A DNA stretch of 64,000 nt from Pseudomonadota bacterium (GTDB lineage Bacteria > Pseudomonadota > Gammaproteobacteria > Steroidobacterales > JBCBZW01). The notes under the pieces were generated by a model. It saw nothing but the letters and a program-made list of their open reading frames with translations, was not told the DNA's origin and did not search any database. Location: the NCBI GenBank assembly GCA_039815145.1, contig JBCBZW010000015.1, positions 1-64,000 on the forward strand. The letters are read 5' to 3'. The position numbers and the translations under genes were made by a program. Shown in pieces: positions 17,718-26,425 of this stretch (position 1 is its first letter; each line of letters opens with the position of its first letter).

Positions 17718-19897
17718 TAAGTCCACCGCACCTGCAACTGGGCGTTCAGGGGCTGGCCAAAGGTGAAGCCACCGCCAGCCCCGAAGCCAAAGCCAAACGC
17801 CTGCAGGTACTCGTTGTCCAGGGCGTTGAACACGTTCAGTTGTACATCCCAAGAATCGTTGAATCGGTAGCCTAGCATCAGATCGGCGATGGCATAGCCG
17901 TCGACGAAGCCGAGATCGCGGTCCGGATCGAACACCGTCGGCGAGCGCAGGGGCACATCGCCCGTGAAGCGCACGCCGATGGAGCCGCGAAAGCCTGTGC
18001 TGAGCGAGTTGTAGTTGATGTACGCGCTGCCGTTGTACTCGGGGATCAGCGACACCTGACCGATGTTGCCGAAGATCTCCTCGGTGATCTCCACGTCGTT
18101 GTAGCCGAAGTTCACGCTGAGCGAGATCGTGTCGGTCACGTTGCCGCTGGCGCTGACCTCAAAGCCCGTGCTCTGCTGCTCGCCGGCGGCGACGAAGAAG
18201 CCCTCGCCCGGCTCGTTGGTGGGATCGAAGACGGCCAGGTCCTCGCGCGTGATCTCGAACACGGAGGCATCGACAGACAGGCCGCGCGGGCCGCGGTACT
18301 TCACGCCTACCTCGTGCGCCCGACCGCGCTCGGGGTTGAGGAAACCCGTGCGCGAGAGTTGAGCCTGGGGCACGAAGGACTCAGCGTAGCTGTAGAAGAC
18401 GCGCACGGAGTCGGTGATGCTGGCGTTGATGCCCGTTTTGATTGTGGTGTCGCTCTCCGTGCGTACCTCCGGTGTGGCGAGGCGAGAAGTGGCACGCGAC
18501 TCCTCCACCTCATCCCAACGGAAGCCGAAGGGTACGGTGATGCGCTCGTGGGGCCTCAAGTACACCTCGGCGTAGACGGAGGTCAGCTCGTCCTGATTGT
18601 TGAACCCATCGGCGTCTTCGGGCAGCTCGAGGGTGATCGCCGGGCCGATGAAGGTGGAGGGGTCGGTGAGGTCGACGATGCCCAGATCTTCCGTGAGGAA
18701 GTTGGTGTTGAAGGATTCACGGTCCGAATAGGTGAAGCCGAGGAGCGCATCGTGCTTCTGGCCAAACAGATCGAAGGAGCCGGCAAGCTGCACGTCCAGG
18801 TACACCTGCTCCTCCTCGTTGGCGCGGACGAACCCGTAGCGATTGCCGGTGCGATCGTCGAAGGGGATGCCGTTGAACTGGTAGTCCGGGTTGTAATCGT
18901 CGTAGTAGCTATAGCGGTAGAAACCGTTGCCGTAGGCCTGATCGCCCTGGGTATCGAGGTAGCTACCGCGCACCGTGAGCTTGAGGTTGTCGAGGAAGTC
19001 GTGCACCACCTGCGCCTCGGCGTACACGTACTCGTTGTTGAGGGTGTTAGTCGCCGAGCCGATGAAGGTGCCGGTGGTGATCTCTTCGGGAACGGTAAGA
19101 TCGACGTTGAGGGGGAAGTACGGCTCGAAGCCTCCCTCGAGGTCCCGGTAGTACACGGCGGCCTGAACGCTCGTGGCGCTGCCAATGTCCGCCTCGATCA
19201 CCGGACGGATCGTCCAGGCCTCGCGGCTCACATCGCCGGAGGGGTGGTCCTCGTCCGAGTACGCCGCAGTCAAACGCCCGCGCAACCAGTCCTGGCCAAA
19301 CAGCGCACCTTCGTTCAAGTCCAGCTCTACGCGGAAGGAGCCGAAGGTGTTGCCGATCATGTCGACCGAGTAGTCATCCTCCAGCTTCGGCGTCTTCAGG
19401 ACCTGGTTGACGATACCCCCGGGCCCTACGGGGCCGAACACGATGGACGTGGGGCCCTTCAGGACCTCGATCGTCTCCACCGCCGAGCGGTCCAGGCCCG
19501 AGCCGCGGAAGATCTGCACCGGGCGGTTGTTGATCAGGTAGTCGGCGAAGAAGCCGCGCACGTTGATGAAGAAGTTGCCGCCGGCGAAGTTGGTGCCGTT
19601 GGTCACCACGTTCGGCAGGGTGAGGAAGGTCTCTTCCAAGCGCAGGAAGTTGAGATCCTCGAGGGTCTGCTCGTTCAGCTCATCGAGCGTGGACGCCAGC
19701 TCCTCCTCGGGCACGTCCAGGCGGGTGACGAGGGAGTTCTGGAAGCGGGTGCCGATCACCGTAAGCTCTTCGGTAGGTTCCTGTGGGGCCTGGGCGGTGG
19801 CCATTTGGGCGGCTAGGGCCGTGGCCACGGCCAGGGACAGGGCGGTTTTGCCCGCCGCTGGACTCGGCGCACTGCGCGGGCTATCAGAGCTGGGCAT
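17714..19897 (-). CDS. TonB-dependent siderophore-type receptor
   Basis: 727 residues. I chose ATG 19897, which leads into a signal-like segment (ALSLAVATALAAQMATAQA); the frame is open further upstream but would run through the Fur-like box. TonB box EELTVIGTRF, plug with ETIEVLKGPTSIVFGPVGPGG, and a barrel ending LNAQLQVRWTY. No STN domain. It is clearly related to the receptors at 12127, 26426 and 29013. First gene of a five-gene minus-strand unit. A near-canonical Fur-like box lies 31 nt upstream of the start. Confidence 0.93.
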   Translation of the reverse strand: MPSSDSPRSAPSPAAGKTALSLAVATALAAQMATAQAPQEPTEELTVIGTRFQNSLVTRLDVPEEELASTLDELNEQTLEDLNFLRLEETFLTLPNVVTNGTNFAGGNFFINVRGFFADYLINNRPVQIFRGSGLDRSAVETIEVLKGPTSIVFGPVGPGGIVNQVLKTPKLEDDYSVDMIGNTFGSFRVELDLNEGALFGQDWLRGRLTAAYSDEDHPSGDVSREAWTIRPVIEADIGSATSVQAAVYYRDLEGGFEPYFPLNVDLTVPEEITTGTFIGSATNTLNNEYVYAEAQVVHDFLDNLKLTVRGSYLDTQGDQAYGNGFYRYSYYDDYNPDYQFNGIPFDDRTGNRYGFVRANEEEQVYLDVQLAGSFDLFGQKHDALLGFTYSDRESFNTNFLTEDLGIVDLTDPSTFIGPAITLELPEDADGFNNQDELTSVYAEVYLRPHERITVPFGFRWDEVEESRATSRLATPEVRTESDTTIKTGINASITDSVRVFYSYAESFVPQAQLSRTGFLNPERGRAHEVGVKYRGPRGLSVDASVFEITREDLAVFDPTNEPGEGFFVAAGEQQSTGFEVSASGNVTDTISLSVNFGYNDVEITEEIFGNIGQVSLIPEYNGSAYINYNSLSTGFRGSIGVRFTGDVPLRSPTVFDPDRDLGFVDGYAIADLMLGYRFNDSWDVQLNVFNALDNEYLQAFGFGFGAGGGFTFGQPLNAQLQVRWTY

Positions 19898-19927
19898 CGT
19901 TCGCCTCAATGCTAAACTCGAATCGAA

Positions 19928-19945
19928 GTCATTATCATTTACAAC
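19928..19945. promoter_or_regulatory. Fur-box-like sequence before TBDR 17714-19897
   Basis: GTCATTATCATTTACAAC contains CATTATCATT, close to half of the canonical GATAATGATAATCATTATC. It is 31 nt upstream of the chosen ATG, in promoter position for the five-gene operon. Confidence 0.65.
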
Positions 19946-20088
19946 TTTTCGACTGGTTGCAAATTGGCGAATGGGAAGCGCCCCCAGCGCGGTGCCTGTG
20001 CTGAGCAGTCCCCACAAATGCGAGGGAATCCTCATGACGTCAGGGGGTTGGCTGCAGCTCCTAAGGGCAGGCCAAAGCGTATCTCCTG

Positions 20089-20109
20089 CGCAAACGCGAA
20101 TCATTTGCG
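20089..20109. promoter_or_regulatory. Fur-box-like sequence before DUF3649/PepSY operon
   Basis: A 21-bp site with perfect outer arms CGCAAA (20089-20094) and TTTGCG (20104-20109) around CGCGAATCA. It is 45 nt upstream of the DUF3649 start and divergent from the TBDR operon. It shares the GCGAAT core with the other boxes. Confidence 0.6.
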
Positions 20110-20153
20110 ACCGAGGGCGATTGCCACCAAGATGACGGCAGTGCAGTGCGGTA

Positions 20154-20498
20154 ATGCCGATGGCAAGTAGCGTGAACAGCGAAACGGACACAGAGCGAGA
20201 GGGACTTCGCGCCGCCGTGGCGATGGCCACCCGGGTGGTCCTGATCGTCGCGGGCGGCTATGCCCTGACCGGCGGCCTCTCAGCCCTCGGTGGGATCGCC
20301 ATGCACGCCCTAGGCACGCCCCTGGACGATGCCATGCTGCTCGCATCCATGGTCGGCTTCCTCGTGTACGTCGGCATCGTGATCTGGGGCTTCAGCGCCC
20401 CACCGCACTGGCGCCCGTCCCTCGTCATCCTGACCCTCGCAGTGATCACCATGGTCGCTGCCTCAACGCTAGCCCCAAGCGAGGTACTCCCACCGTGA
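20154..20498 (+). CDS. DUF3649 family small membrane protein
   Basis: About 114 residues with three hydrophobic segments. The GGYALTGGLSALGGIAMHAL and VGFLVYVGIVIWGFSA segments match the DUF3649 pattern seen beside PepSY-type iron-uptake proteins. ATG 20154 or ATG 20160 could start it; the ribosome site is weak. Its TGA overlaps the GTG of the PepSY gene (GTGA). Molecular role unknown. Confidence 0.75.
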   Translation: MPMASSVNSETDTEREGLRAAVAMATRVVLIVAGGYALTGGLSALGGIAMHALGTPLDDAMLLASMVGFLVYVGIVIWGFSAPPHWRPSLVILTLAVITMVAASTLAPSEVLPP

Positions 20499-22183
20499 GC
20501 AAGCGCCAGCCCGGCTTTCGAGACTCCATGGAGTGGCTCCACACCTGGACCGGTGTGGTGGTCGGCGCCCTGCTGTTCACGATCTTCTGGATGGGCACGC
20601 TCTCCGTGTTCGACAAGGAAATCGACCGCTGGATGATGCCACAGATGCGCGGCTCAGCCGCGCCTGTGCCCGCGCCGAGCGCCATCGATGTGGACGGTGC
20701 CCTCGAGGCCCTGGCCGCCGTGCCCTCGGAGTTGCCGATCGAGGGCATTTACCTCGCCCTGCCCACAGCACGCACGCCAGTGATGACCGGATACGTCAGC
20801 TACGCTGCGGTTCAGGAGGGCGCGGCCGCACAGAGCGACGAGGAAAGCGAGGACGAGGAGCAGTACATCGCCCGCATCATCGAACCGAGCACCGGTGAGT
20901 TCCTCGGCGAGCCAGACTCCCACGCGGGCACCGGCTTCTTCTTCCCCTTCCACTTCCGCCTGCACATCCCCGGCAATCTGGGCTATTGGCTGGTCGGCTT
21001 CGCCGCCCTCAGCATGCTGACCATGCTGATCTCCGGCGTCATCATCCATCGCAAGATCTTCGTCGACTTCTTCACCTTCCGCCCGCGCAAGCACGTGCGT
21101 CGCTCAACGCTCGACCTGCACAACGTCACGGGCGTGCTCCTGCTGCCGTTCACCTTCATGTTCGCCCTCTCAGGACTGATCATCTTCGCCGGCTGGTACG
21201 CCTCCTTGCCGTGGCAGTTCGCACGTGACCTTGCCGGCGACGACACGGTCGCCCTGTACGATCACGCCGACCACTACGCCCACTACGAGCAGAAGGCGCT
21301 CGGCGAGCCGGGGGAGCTCACCGCGATTGCGCCGCTGATCGCCCAGGCCGAGGCGATTTGGACCGAGCGGTACGGGACATCCGCCCGCGCCGACGGCCTC
21401 AACATTCAACACGCGGGCGATGCCAACGCCCTAGTGGCCGTGCGTCGCACCTTCCCCGAAAGGCGTGTGGAGATGGGGCAGGACATCGTCTACTTTCAAG
21501 GCGTCACCGGCGAGCAGCTCGCCGACTTCACCCCATCACCTGTCTTCCACGCCAGGCAATGGCTCGAGGGTCTGCACTTCGTGCAATTCCGCCACGTCGC
21601 CCTGCGCTGGTTTTACTTCGCCGCCGGGCTCGGCGCCTGCGTGATGATCGGCACCGGCTTTCTGTTCTGGTCGGCATCGCGGCGGGCAACACGCGCCGGC
21701 AAGGCCGACCCGGTCAAGGTGCGCGTGGTAGATTCGCTGAGCGTGGGCACCGTAGCCGGGATCATCCTGGCGAGCGCTGCCTATCTGGTCTTCAACCGGC
21801 TGCTCGCGATCTTCGGGGGCCCCGAAGGCCACGCCCGCGCCGATTTGGAAGCCCTCGTCTTCTTCATCGTGTGGATAGGCACCTTCGTGCACGCCGCCGT
21901 TCGCGGCCGCCCCGCGTGGGGCGAGCAGGCGTGGGTGATCGGCGCCCTCGCCGTTGCTGCGCCCGTGCTGAACTGGCTGACCACCGCAGACAATCCGGTG
22001 TCCGCCGCGTTGACCGGCCACTGGGCGATCCTCGCCATGGATCTCGTGCTCATCGCCTTCGGGGCCACCGCCATCGCCACCGCGCGACGCCTCACGCGCC
22101 CAGCGGTCTCGACAGGCTCCTCGCGACAGGCACCCGACGCCATACCGGTGCCCGGGGACTCGCCCGGGCTCGCGGCCAAGTAG
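20495..22183 (+). CDS. PepSY-associated TM helix protein
   Basis: 562 residues with a start (GTG 20495) coupled to the previous gene. It has an N-terminal helix after MEWLHTWTGVVVGALL, a periplasmic PepSY-like part with an acidic insert (about residues 110-122, rich in E and D), the HIPGNLGYWLVGFAALSML helix, an LDLHNVTGVLLLPFTFMFALSGL helix, an EGLHFVQFRHVALRWFYFAAGLG helix and four C-terminal membrane segments. It is a paralogue of the protein at 6571-8211, with the same proposed role in ferric-siderophore processing. Confidence 0.88.
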   Translation: MSKRQPGFRDSMEWLHTWTGVVVGALLFTIFWMGTLSVFDKEIDRWMMPQMRGSAAPVPAPSAIDVDGALEALAAVPSELPIEGIYLALPTARTPVMTGYVSYAAVQEGAAAQSDEESEDEEQYIARIIEPSTGEFLGEPDSHAGTGFFFPFHFRLHIPGNLGYWLVGFAALSMLTMLISGVIIHRKIFVDFFTFRPRKHVRRSTLDLHNVTGVLLLPFTFMFALSGLIIFAGWYASLPWQFARDLAGDDTVALYDHADHYAHYEQKALGEPGELTAIAPLIAQAEAIWTERYGTSARADGLNIQHAGDANALVAVRRTFPERRVEMGQDIVYFQGVTGEQLADFTPSPVFHARQWLEGLHFVQFRHVALRWFYFAAGLGACVMIGTGFLFWSASRRATRAGKADPVKVRVVDSLSVGTVAGIILASAAYLVFNRLLAIFGGPEGHARADLEALVFFIVWIGTFVHAAVRGRPAWGEQAWVIGALAVAAPVLNWLTTADNPVSAALTGHWAILAMDLVLIAFGATAIATARRLTRPAVSTGSSRQAPDAIPVPGDSPGLAAK

Positions 22184-22194
22184 CGAGACACGCG

Positions 22195-22509
22195 GTGGAA
22201 ACCTTGCTGCTAGCGTTAGCCAGCGGGAGCTGCCTGCTGTCGGCGTCCCTGCTCGCCCTCAGTCAGCAGCGCAACTGGCGTGCGGTGACCGCGGCGCCGT
22301 ACCCGAGCGCGATTCGCTCCACCGCCCGGCCCCTGGCGTATGGGCTGATGGGGCTCGCCCTGATGCTGTGCGTGGCTCGCGACGGCGGCAGTTTCGCCGC
22401 CCTGCTGTGGCCCCTACTGCTCGGCGCTGCCGGCCTCGCCGTCACACTGGTCATCGCCTATCGTCCACGTTGGCTGCGTCCGCTGACGTGCCCTTTCGCG
22501 CAGCGCTGA
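22195..22509 (+). CDS. DUF3325-like membrane protein
   Basis: 104 residues. A hydrophobic N-terminus (LLLALASGSCLLSASLLALS), a QQRNWRAV loop, two central helices (GLMGLALMLC; LLWPLLLGAAGLAVTLVIAY) and a final RPRWLRPL tail fit DUF3325. GTG 22195 lies 11 nt after the PepSY stop. With DUF3649 and PepSY it forms the common three-gene iron-uptake accessory set. Confidence 0.7.
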   Translation: METLLLALASGSCLLSASLLALSQQRNWRAVTAAPYPSAIRSTARPLAYGLMGLALMLCVARDGGSFAALLWPLLLGAAGLAVTLVIAYRPRWLRPLTCPFAQR

Positions 22510-22537
22510 CATCCCGCGCACGACACCCGTGGCGCAC

Positions 22538-23902
22538 TCACCGCGAGGGCGTATCACTCGCCTCGCGGCGCGGCGCCAGCTCCGCGCCCTCGTAGGCTGC
22601 CTCGAAACGGCGATACCTGATCCAGTCGCTCACTAACGGCAGGTATCCAGGCGCATACCCGATCGTTTGGCGCTCACCCTCCTCGTCCTCGGTGAACTCG
22701 ACGATCCCGTGGTCCGTGTCAGGAAAGAAGGCGACGTCGATCGGGCGGCCCTCGCCCTGCAGCTCCGTGAGGATCACGCGCGTTTGCGCGGACGGTGCCG
22801 ACCGGTCTTTCCCTGCCAACACCCAGAGCATGGGGGCATCAATCGAGCGCAGCGCGGGCACGGGCTCGTACTCCCAGCTCGTGTCCTTGCTGAGAAAGAA
22901 GTAGCCGATGCGAAACTGCCACAGAGGTCGGATCACCATATCCCATGAGACCCCACCCTCGATGTAGGCAAACCAGTCCTCGTCCTCGTAGGCGTTGCGC
23001 ACGCGCACGAGATCCTCCTTGCCATCCTGGAAGTCCGAGGCCAGGAGGCGACCGGTGATGTCCGTCACCTCTCGCGCCTTCGCCAGCGCCTCTTCACCGT
23101 AACCCGCCTCACGCAGGCGAAGCTGCACTTCGTCTCGGTCCTCCGCCAGGGGTCCTTCCGCCATGCCGTAGCTGGCGATCACGAAATCCCCCTCACTCAG
23201 CGTGGCCGCCAGCGGCGCCACCCAACCGCCCTGGCTTCCACCGAAGTAGCCGCTCGACGCCACCCGATCACCTGCCATTTCAAGAGCCGTGCGGTGCGCG
23301 GCGGCGGCATCGCCGGCAAGGAGATAAAAGTCCTGGGTGTACTCACCGGTGGATCCCCCGGTGCCACGCTTGTCGTAGACGAACACACCGATGCCCTGGG
23401 CGGGCAGCATGCGCTGGTGGAAGTAGTAGTCGAGGGCACTGTAGTCCTCGGAGCCGTGCACCAGGACGACCACAGGTACGCGTCCATCACCTTTCGGAAG
23501 TACTAGGCGGCCGGCAAGCTCTTCGCCAGCGCCCTGGAAGCGGATGTCCACGGCGTCGACCGCCACTCGCTCACCCTGACCATCGATTCCGGAGATGCCC
23601 TCGACACGGATCAGCGCGTCGCTGCACTCACCGAGGTGGATGCGGGCCGGGTGAGGCTGCGTCGTCCATCCTGCCGTGCCCGTCCACACGCCCGCCTCGT
23701 CCGCCAAGGCAACGCGACCGACACGGCCGTCGAGGGTGCGCCAACGCAGGTGATCGGCGCTGGACAGACCGATATCGATGAGCGCACCGGACGCCATTCG
23801 ATACGTGCCCAACTGACAGCGAAGATTCTCGCTGATCGGCTCAGGCTGATCAGCGCAGGCAGCGAGTAAGAGGAAGCTGAGTAGTACGGCGGGTGAGCGC
23901 AC
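22538..23902 (-). CDS. Alpha/beta hydrolase lipoprotein
   Basis: 454 residues. A signal peptide ends in the lipobox LLAAC. A beta-rich N-terminal part of about 130 residues precedes the hydrolase domain, which shows VVVLVHGSEDYSAL, the nucleophile GGSQGGWVAP, the acid in LAGKDRSAP and the histidine in FPDTDHGIVEF. It is probably a periplasm- or surface-facing esterase or peptidase-like enzyme of the dienelactone-hydrolase/S9 type. GTG 23902 follows AAAGGA. It lies downstream of the S9 peptidase gene on the same strand, so the pair may act on related substrates. Confidence 0.82.
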   Translation of the reverse strand: MRSPAVLLSFLLLAACADQPEPISENLRCQLGTYRMASGALIDIGLSSADHLRWRTLDGRVGRVALADEAGVWTGTAGWTTQPHPARIHLGECSDALIRVEGISGIDGQGERVAVDAVDIRFQGAGEELAGRLVLPKGDGRVPVVVLVHGSEDYSALDYYFHQRMLPAQGIGVFVYDKRGTGGSTGEYTQDFYLLAGDAAAAHRTALEMAGDRVASSGYFGGSQGGWVAPLAATLSEGDFVIASYGMAEGPLAEDRDEVQLRLREAGYGEEALAKAREVTDITGRLLASDFQDGKEDLVRVRNAYEDEDWFAYIEGGVSWDMVIRPLWQFRIGYFFLSKDTSWEYEPVPALRSIDAPMLWVLAGKDRSAPSAQTRVILTELQGEGRPIDVAFFPDTDHGIVEFTEDEEGERQTIGYAPGYLPLVSDWIRYRRFEAAYEGAELAPRREASDTPSR

Positions 23903-24175
23903 GGCGGGTCCTTTGCACAGTGTTGCGACTGGATTCTCTCACCCAGCGCTCGAACGTTCGACAACAAGCCTGCTCTGCGCCGCGCAGCACGCAAGGGCCG
24001 GTGGCGCCGTTTCTTCCCGCAACTCGGCAATCCACGCGTTACATAGCACTCCTCGGGGGTCGGGGTCACGCTCAACGTAACGGACGCGCCCGTCTGCAGC
24101 TCGATGCGGTCGGTGAGCACCTGGATGTTGACCACCAGACGTACGCGGGCCGAGCACGAATCCGCTGGGTAACCA
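23903..24175. other. Spacer between hydrolase and S9 peptidase genes
   Basis: 273 bp. The minus strand contains a short coding-like run (about 24155-24010; QVLTDRIELQTGASVTLSV style) without a start or a recognisable family. It may be the remnant of a lost gene. Otherwise I see nothing. Confidence 0.4.
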
Positions 24176-26353
24176 CTACGGTCGATCTTGCACGCCGCCC
24201 AACTCCCGTTGGAAGAACCGCACCATCGAGGCAATCGCGTAGGCGTAGCGGTCGCCGCGCCCCTCGTGCGCATGGTTGGTGCCCGGGAACAACACCAGAT
24301 CGTAGGGCTTCCCCTGCTCGGCTAGCGCATCCAGCAATCGAAGCGTATTGCTGATCGGCACATTGACATCACTCGTACCGGCGATGAGCTGCAGTGACGA
24401 CTGCCACCCGTCCATGCGCTCGCTGAGTTCCCCCCGCGCGTAGGCTTGCGGGTTCTCCGCTGGCGCTCCGAGCACAAACTCGATGAAGGCAGTGTGGTCC
24501 GTGAAGCTTGTCTGCGGCACGCTGGCCGAGACGGCGTGATAGGCGTTCGGCGCCTCGATGCCGGCGAGCAGCGCCGAGAAGCCACCCCAGGAGTTGCCAG
24601 CGATGCCGAGGCGTGACAGGTCCATCCACGGGCGCTCCACCGCCAGTGCTTGCAAGGTCGATAGGTGCTCCGGCACCTGCCCCTCGGGCCAGCGCCCGTA
24701 GGTGGCTTGGCGGATCGCCCTGCCTCGCCCAGGCGTGCCGGCGCCGTCGATGGTCACCACGACGAAGCCTGCGCGCACGAGCATGCCGATGACGCTCGTG
24801 TAGTCAGACCCACTCCCGTGTTCGCCGAATCCGTAGTAGCCGAGCGGCGTCGCCAGCAGGGAAGGCGCGCCGTAGACACGCTCGATCACCGGGTAGCGAC
24901 GCTCGGGATCGAAGTCCGGGGGGCGGAAGATCATCCCGGTCACGCTGTGCGGCCCCAGTGAGCCGGCGATGGTGAACGGCTCCGGTGAGGGCCAAGTACT
25001 GCGTGCCGCGGGGACGGCCGCCTTGAAGGGAGTGCTCAGCACCGCCCCGTCCCGCAAGCGTCGTAGGCGCAGGGTGGGCGGTTCGTCGAAGGCAGAATGC
25101 AGATCGAGGAAGCGATCCTGGTCGATCTCCACTTTGATGGAATGCACGCCATGTCGGCTCGTGAGGAAGCGTTGCTCATGCGCCCCCTCGGCTCGCTGCG
25201 TCACTCGCAGCAGCTGTCGATCGAGGGGCCGTGCCGCCGTGCCGGCGGTGAAGTAGAAGCGATCCGTCGCTTCATCGTGGGCGATGAAATCACCCACGTC
25301 GAACGCTCCCGTCGTCAGCCGTGTGGGCGCTCCACCCTCGCGGTCGATCAGGTAGTAGTGGAAGTAACCCGTGTGATCAGAGCGCCAAAGCACCTCATCG
25401 CCGCCGTTGAGGTAGCGCGTCGTTCGCGGGCCACCGGGCCACTTCACGGCGCGCGCGCTGCGCTGTATGTGCAGGATGGACACGCCGCCGTCGGCCACCG
25501 TGATCTCACTGAGCACGTACTCGCGCAGATCGCGTGCCACATCGACGACGAGGAAGCGCTCGCCGTCGGCGGCCCACTCGATAAAAAAGCGGTAGCGATC
25601 GCCTGGCGGTGGCGGCACCGTGAGCGCTACATCGGCCTTGTCGGCGTCCACCACCACGAGCGTGGTGCGTGGCAGGGGTTGATCGACGCGCCCCCAGTAG
25701 CGGAACTCGGTGAGCTCGTGCGCGAAGGGATCCAGCGCGCGCATCGGGACTATCCCGGTGCTGTCGTGGCGACGGCCGACGAAGTAACGGCCCGTAGGCG
25801 AGAAGATGCTCGCGGAAGCCTCCCAGATGTCGCTGCCCAAGAAATAAGGGGCAGGCGAAGTGCCGTCGTCGGTGATAGCGGTAGCGTTGGCGTCCCCCAC
25901 CTTGCGCAGGGCGAGGTCCGGGCCGAGCAGCGAGGCGAAGTAGCGACCGTTCGGCGCCAGTCGCTCTCGACGATCCCACCCCCACATGGGGAACATCTTG
26001 CGCACCGTCCTGGGCGACGCAGGCCGCGTCGACGCCAGCTCGACGAGGGTGCCGTCGCGCACTCGCCACTGACGCCCACCGGGCTTCGCGCCGTAGAACT
26101 CGCAGGGACGATCCCCCGCCACGAGGGCTTGCGGATCTGCGTGCGTCGATGGCGCGCCGTCCTCACTGCGAAAGACACGGAACCCGACGCACACGCGGGT
26201 GCCGTCTGCACTGAATCCCCAGCCTGGCGCGGGGACGGCGAGGCCCTCGTGGAGGGCCTCGATTTGCTCACGCACGTCGACGAGATCGTAGGCACGCTCG
26301 GCTGCCGCCGCCAATCCGTGCAGAGCGATCCCCGTGATCGCCGTGACGATCAT
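24176..26353 (-). CDS. S9 family peptidase (DPP4-like prolyl oligopeptidase)
   Basis: About 725 residues from ATG 26353, which gives a plausible signal peptide (MIVTAITGIALHGLAAAA); the frame is also open to 26401. An N-terminal DPPIV-type beta-propeller (many PNGRYFAS / PTGRYFVG-like blades) precedes the catalytic domain, with nucleophile GIAGNSWGGFSALL, acid in AGTSDVNVPISNT and histidine in FPGTNHAHEG. Dipeptidyl peptidases of this family cleave after proline near peptide N-termini. It starts 72 nt after the end of the TBDR at 26426-28666, so both are probably co-transcribed. Confidence 0.88.
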   Translation of the reverse strand: MIVTAITGIALHGLAAAAERAYDLVDVREQIEALHEGLAVPAPGWGFSADGTRVCVGFRVFRSEDGAPSTHADPQALVAGDRPCEFYGAKPGGRQWRVRDGTLVELASTRPASPRTVRKMFPMWGWDRRERLAPNGRYFASLLGPDLALRKVGDANATAITDDGTSPAPYFLGSDIWEASASIFSPTGRYFVGRRHDSTGIVPMRALDPFAHELTEFRYWGRVDQPLPRTTLVVVDADKADVALTVPPPPGDRYRFFIEWAADGERFLVVDVARDLREYVLSEITVADGGVSILHIQRSARAVKWPGGPRTTRYLNGGDEVLWRSDHTGYFHYYLIDREGGAPTRLTTGAFDVGDFIAHDEATDRFYFTAGTAARPLDRQLLRVTQRAEGAHEQRFLTSRHGVHSIKVEIDQDRFLDLHSAFDEPPTLRLRRLRDGAVLSTPFKAAVPAARSTWPSPEPFTIAGSLGPHSVTGMIFRPPDFDPERRYPVIERVYGAPSLLATPLGYYGFGEHGSGSDYTSVIGMLVRAGFVVVTIDGAGTPGRGRAIRQATYGRWPEGQVPEHLSTLQALAVERPWMDLSRLGIAGNSWGGFSALLAGIEAPNAYHAVSASVPQTSFTDHTAFIEFVLGAPAENPQAYARGELSERMDGWQSSLQLIAGTSDVNVPISNTLRLLDALAEQGKPYDLVLFPGTNHAHEGRGDRYAYAIASMVRFFQRELGGVQDRP

Positions 26354-26425
26354 TTTCGCTCGGTTACACAACATCGCACCCTGGGCACAGGAGCACCGCA
26401 CCGCACCCGTGACCTGCGACCTTGC

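Noticed and set aside
16206-17852. Longer start (17852) for the TPR-sulfotransferase
   Set aside because: The extra N-terminal residues overlap the 3' end of the TBDR and have no TPR character; the coupled TTG 17717 (or GTG 17726) fits better.
18314-19816. 500-codon open frame on the plus strand
   Set aside because: Antisense to TBDR 17714-19897; no ribosome site or recognisable motifs.
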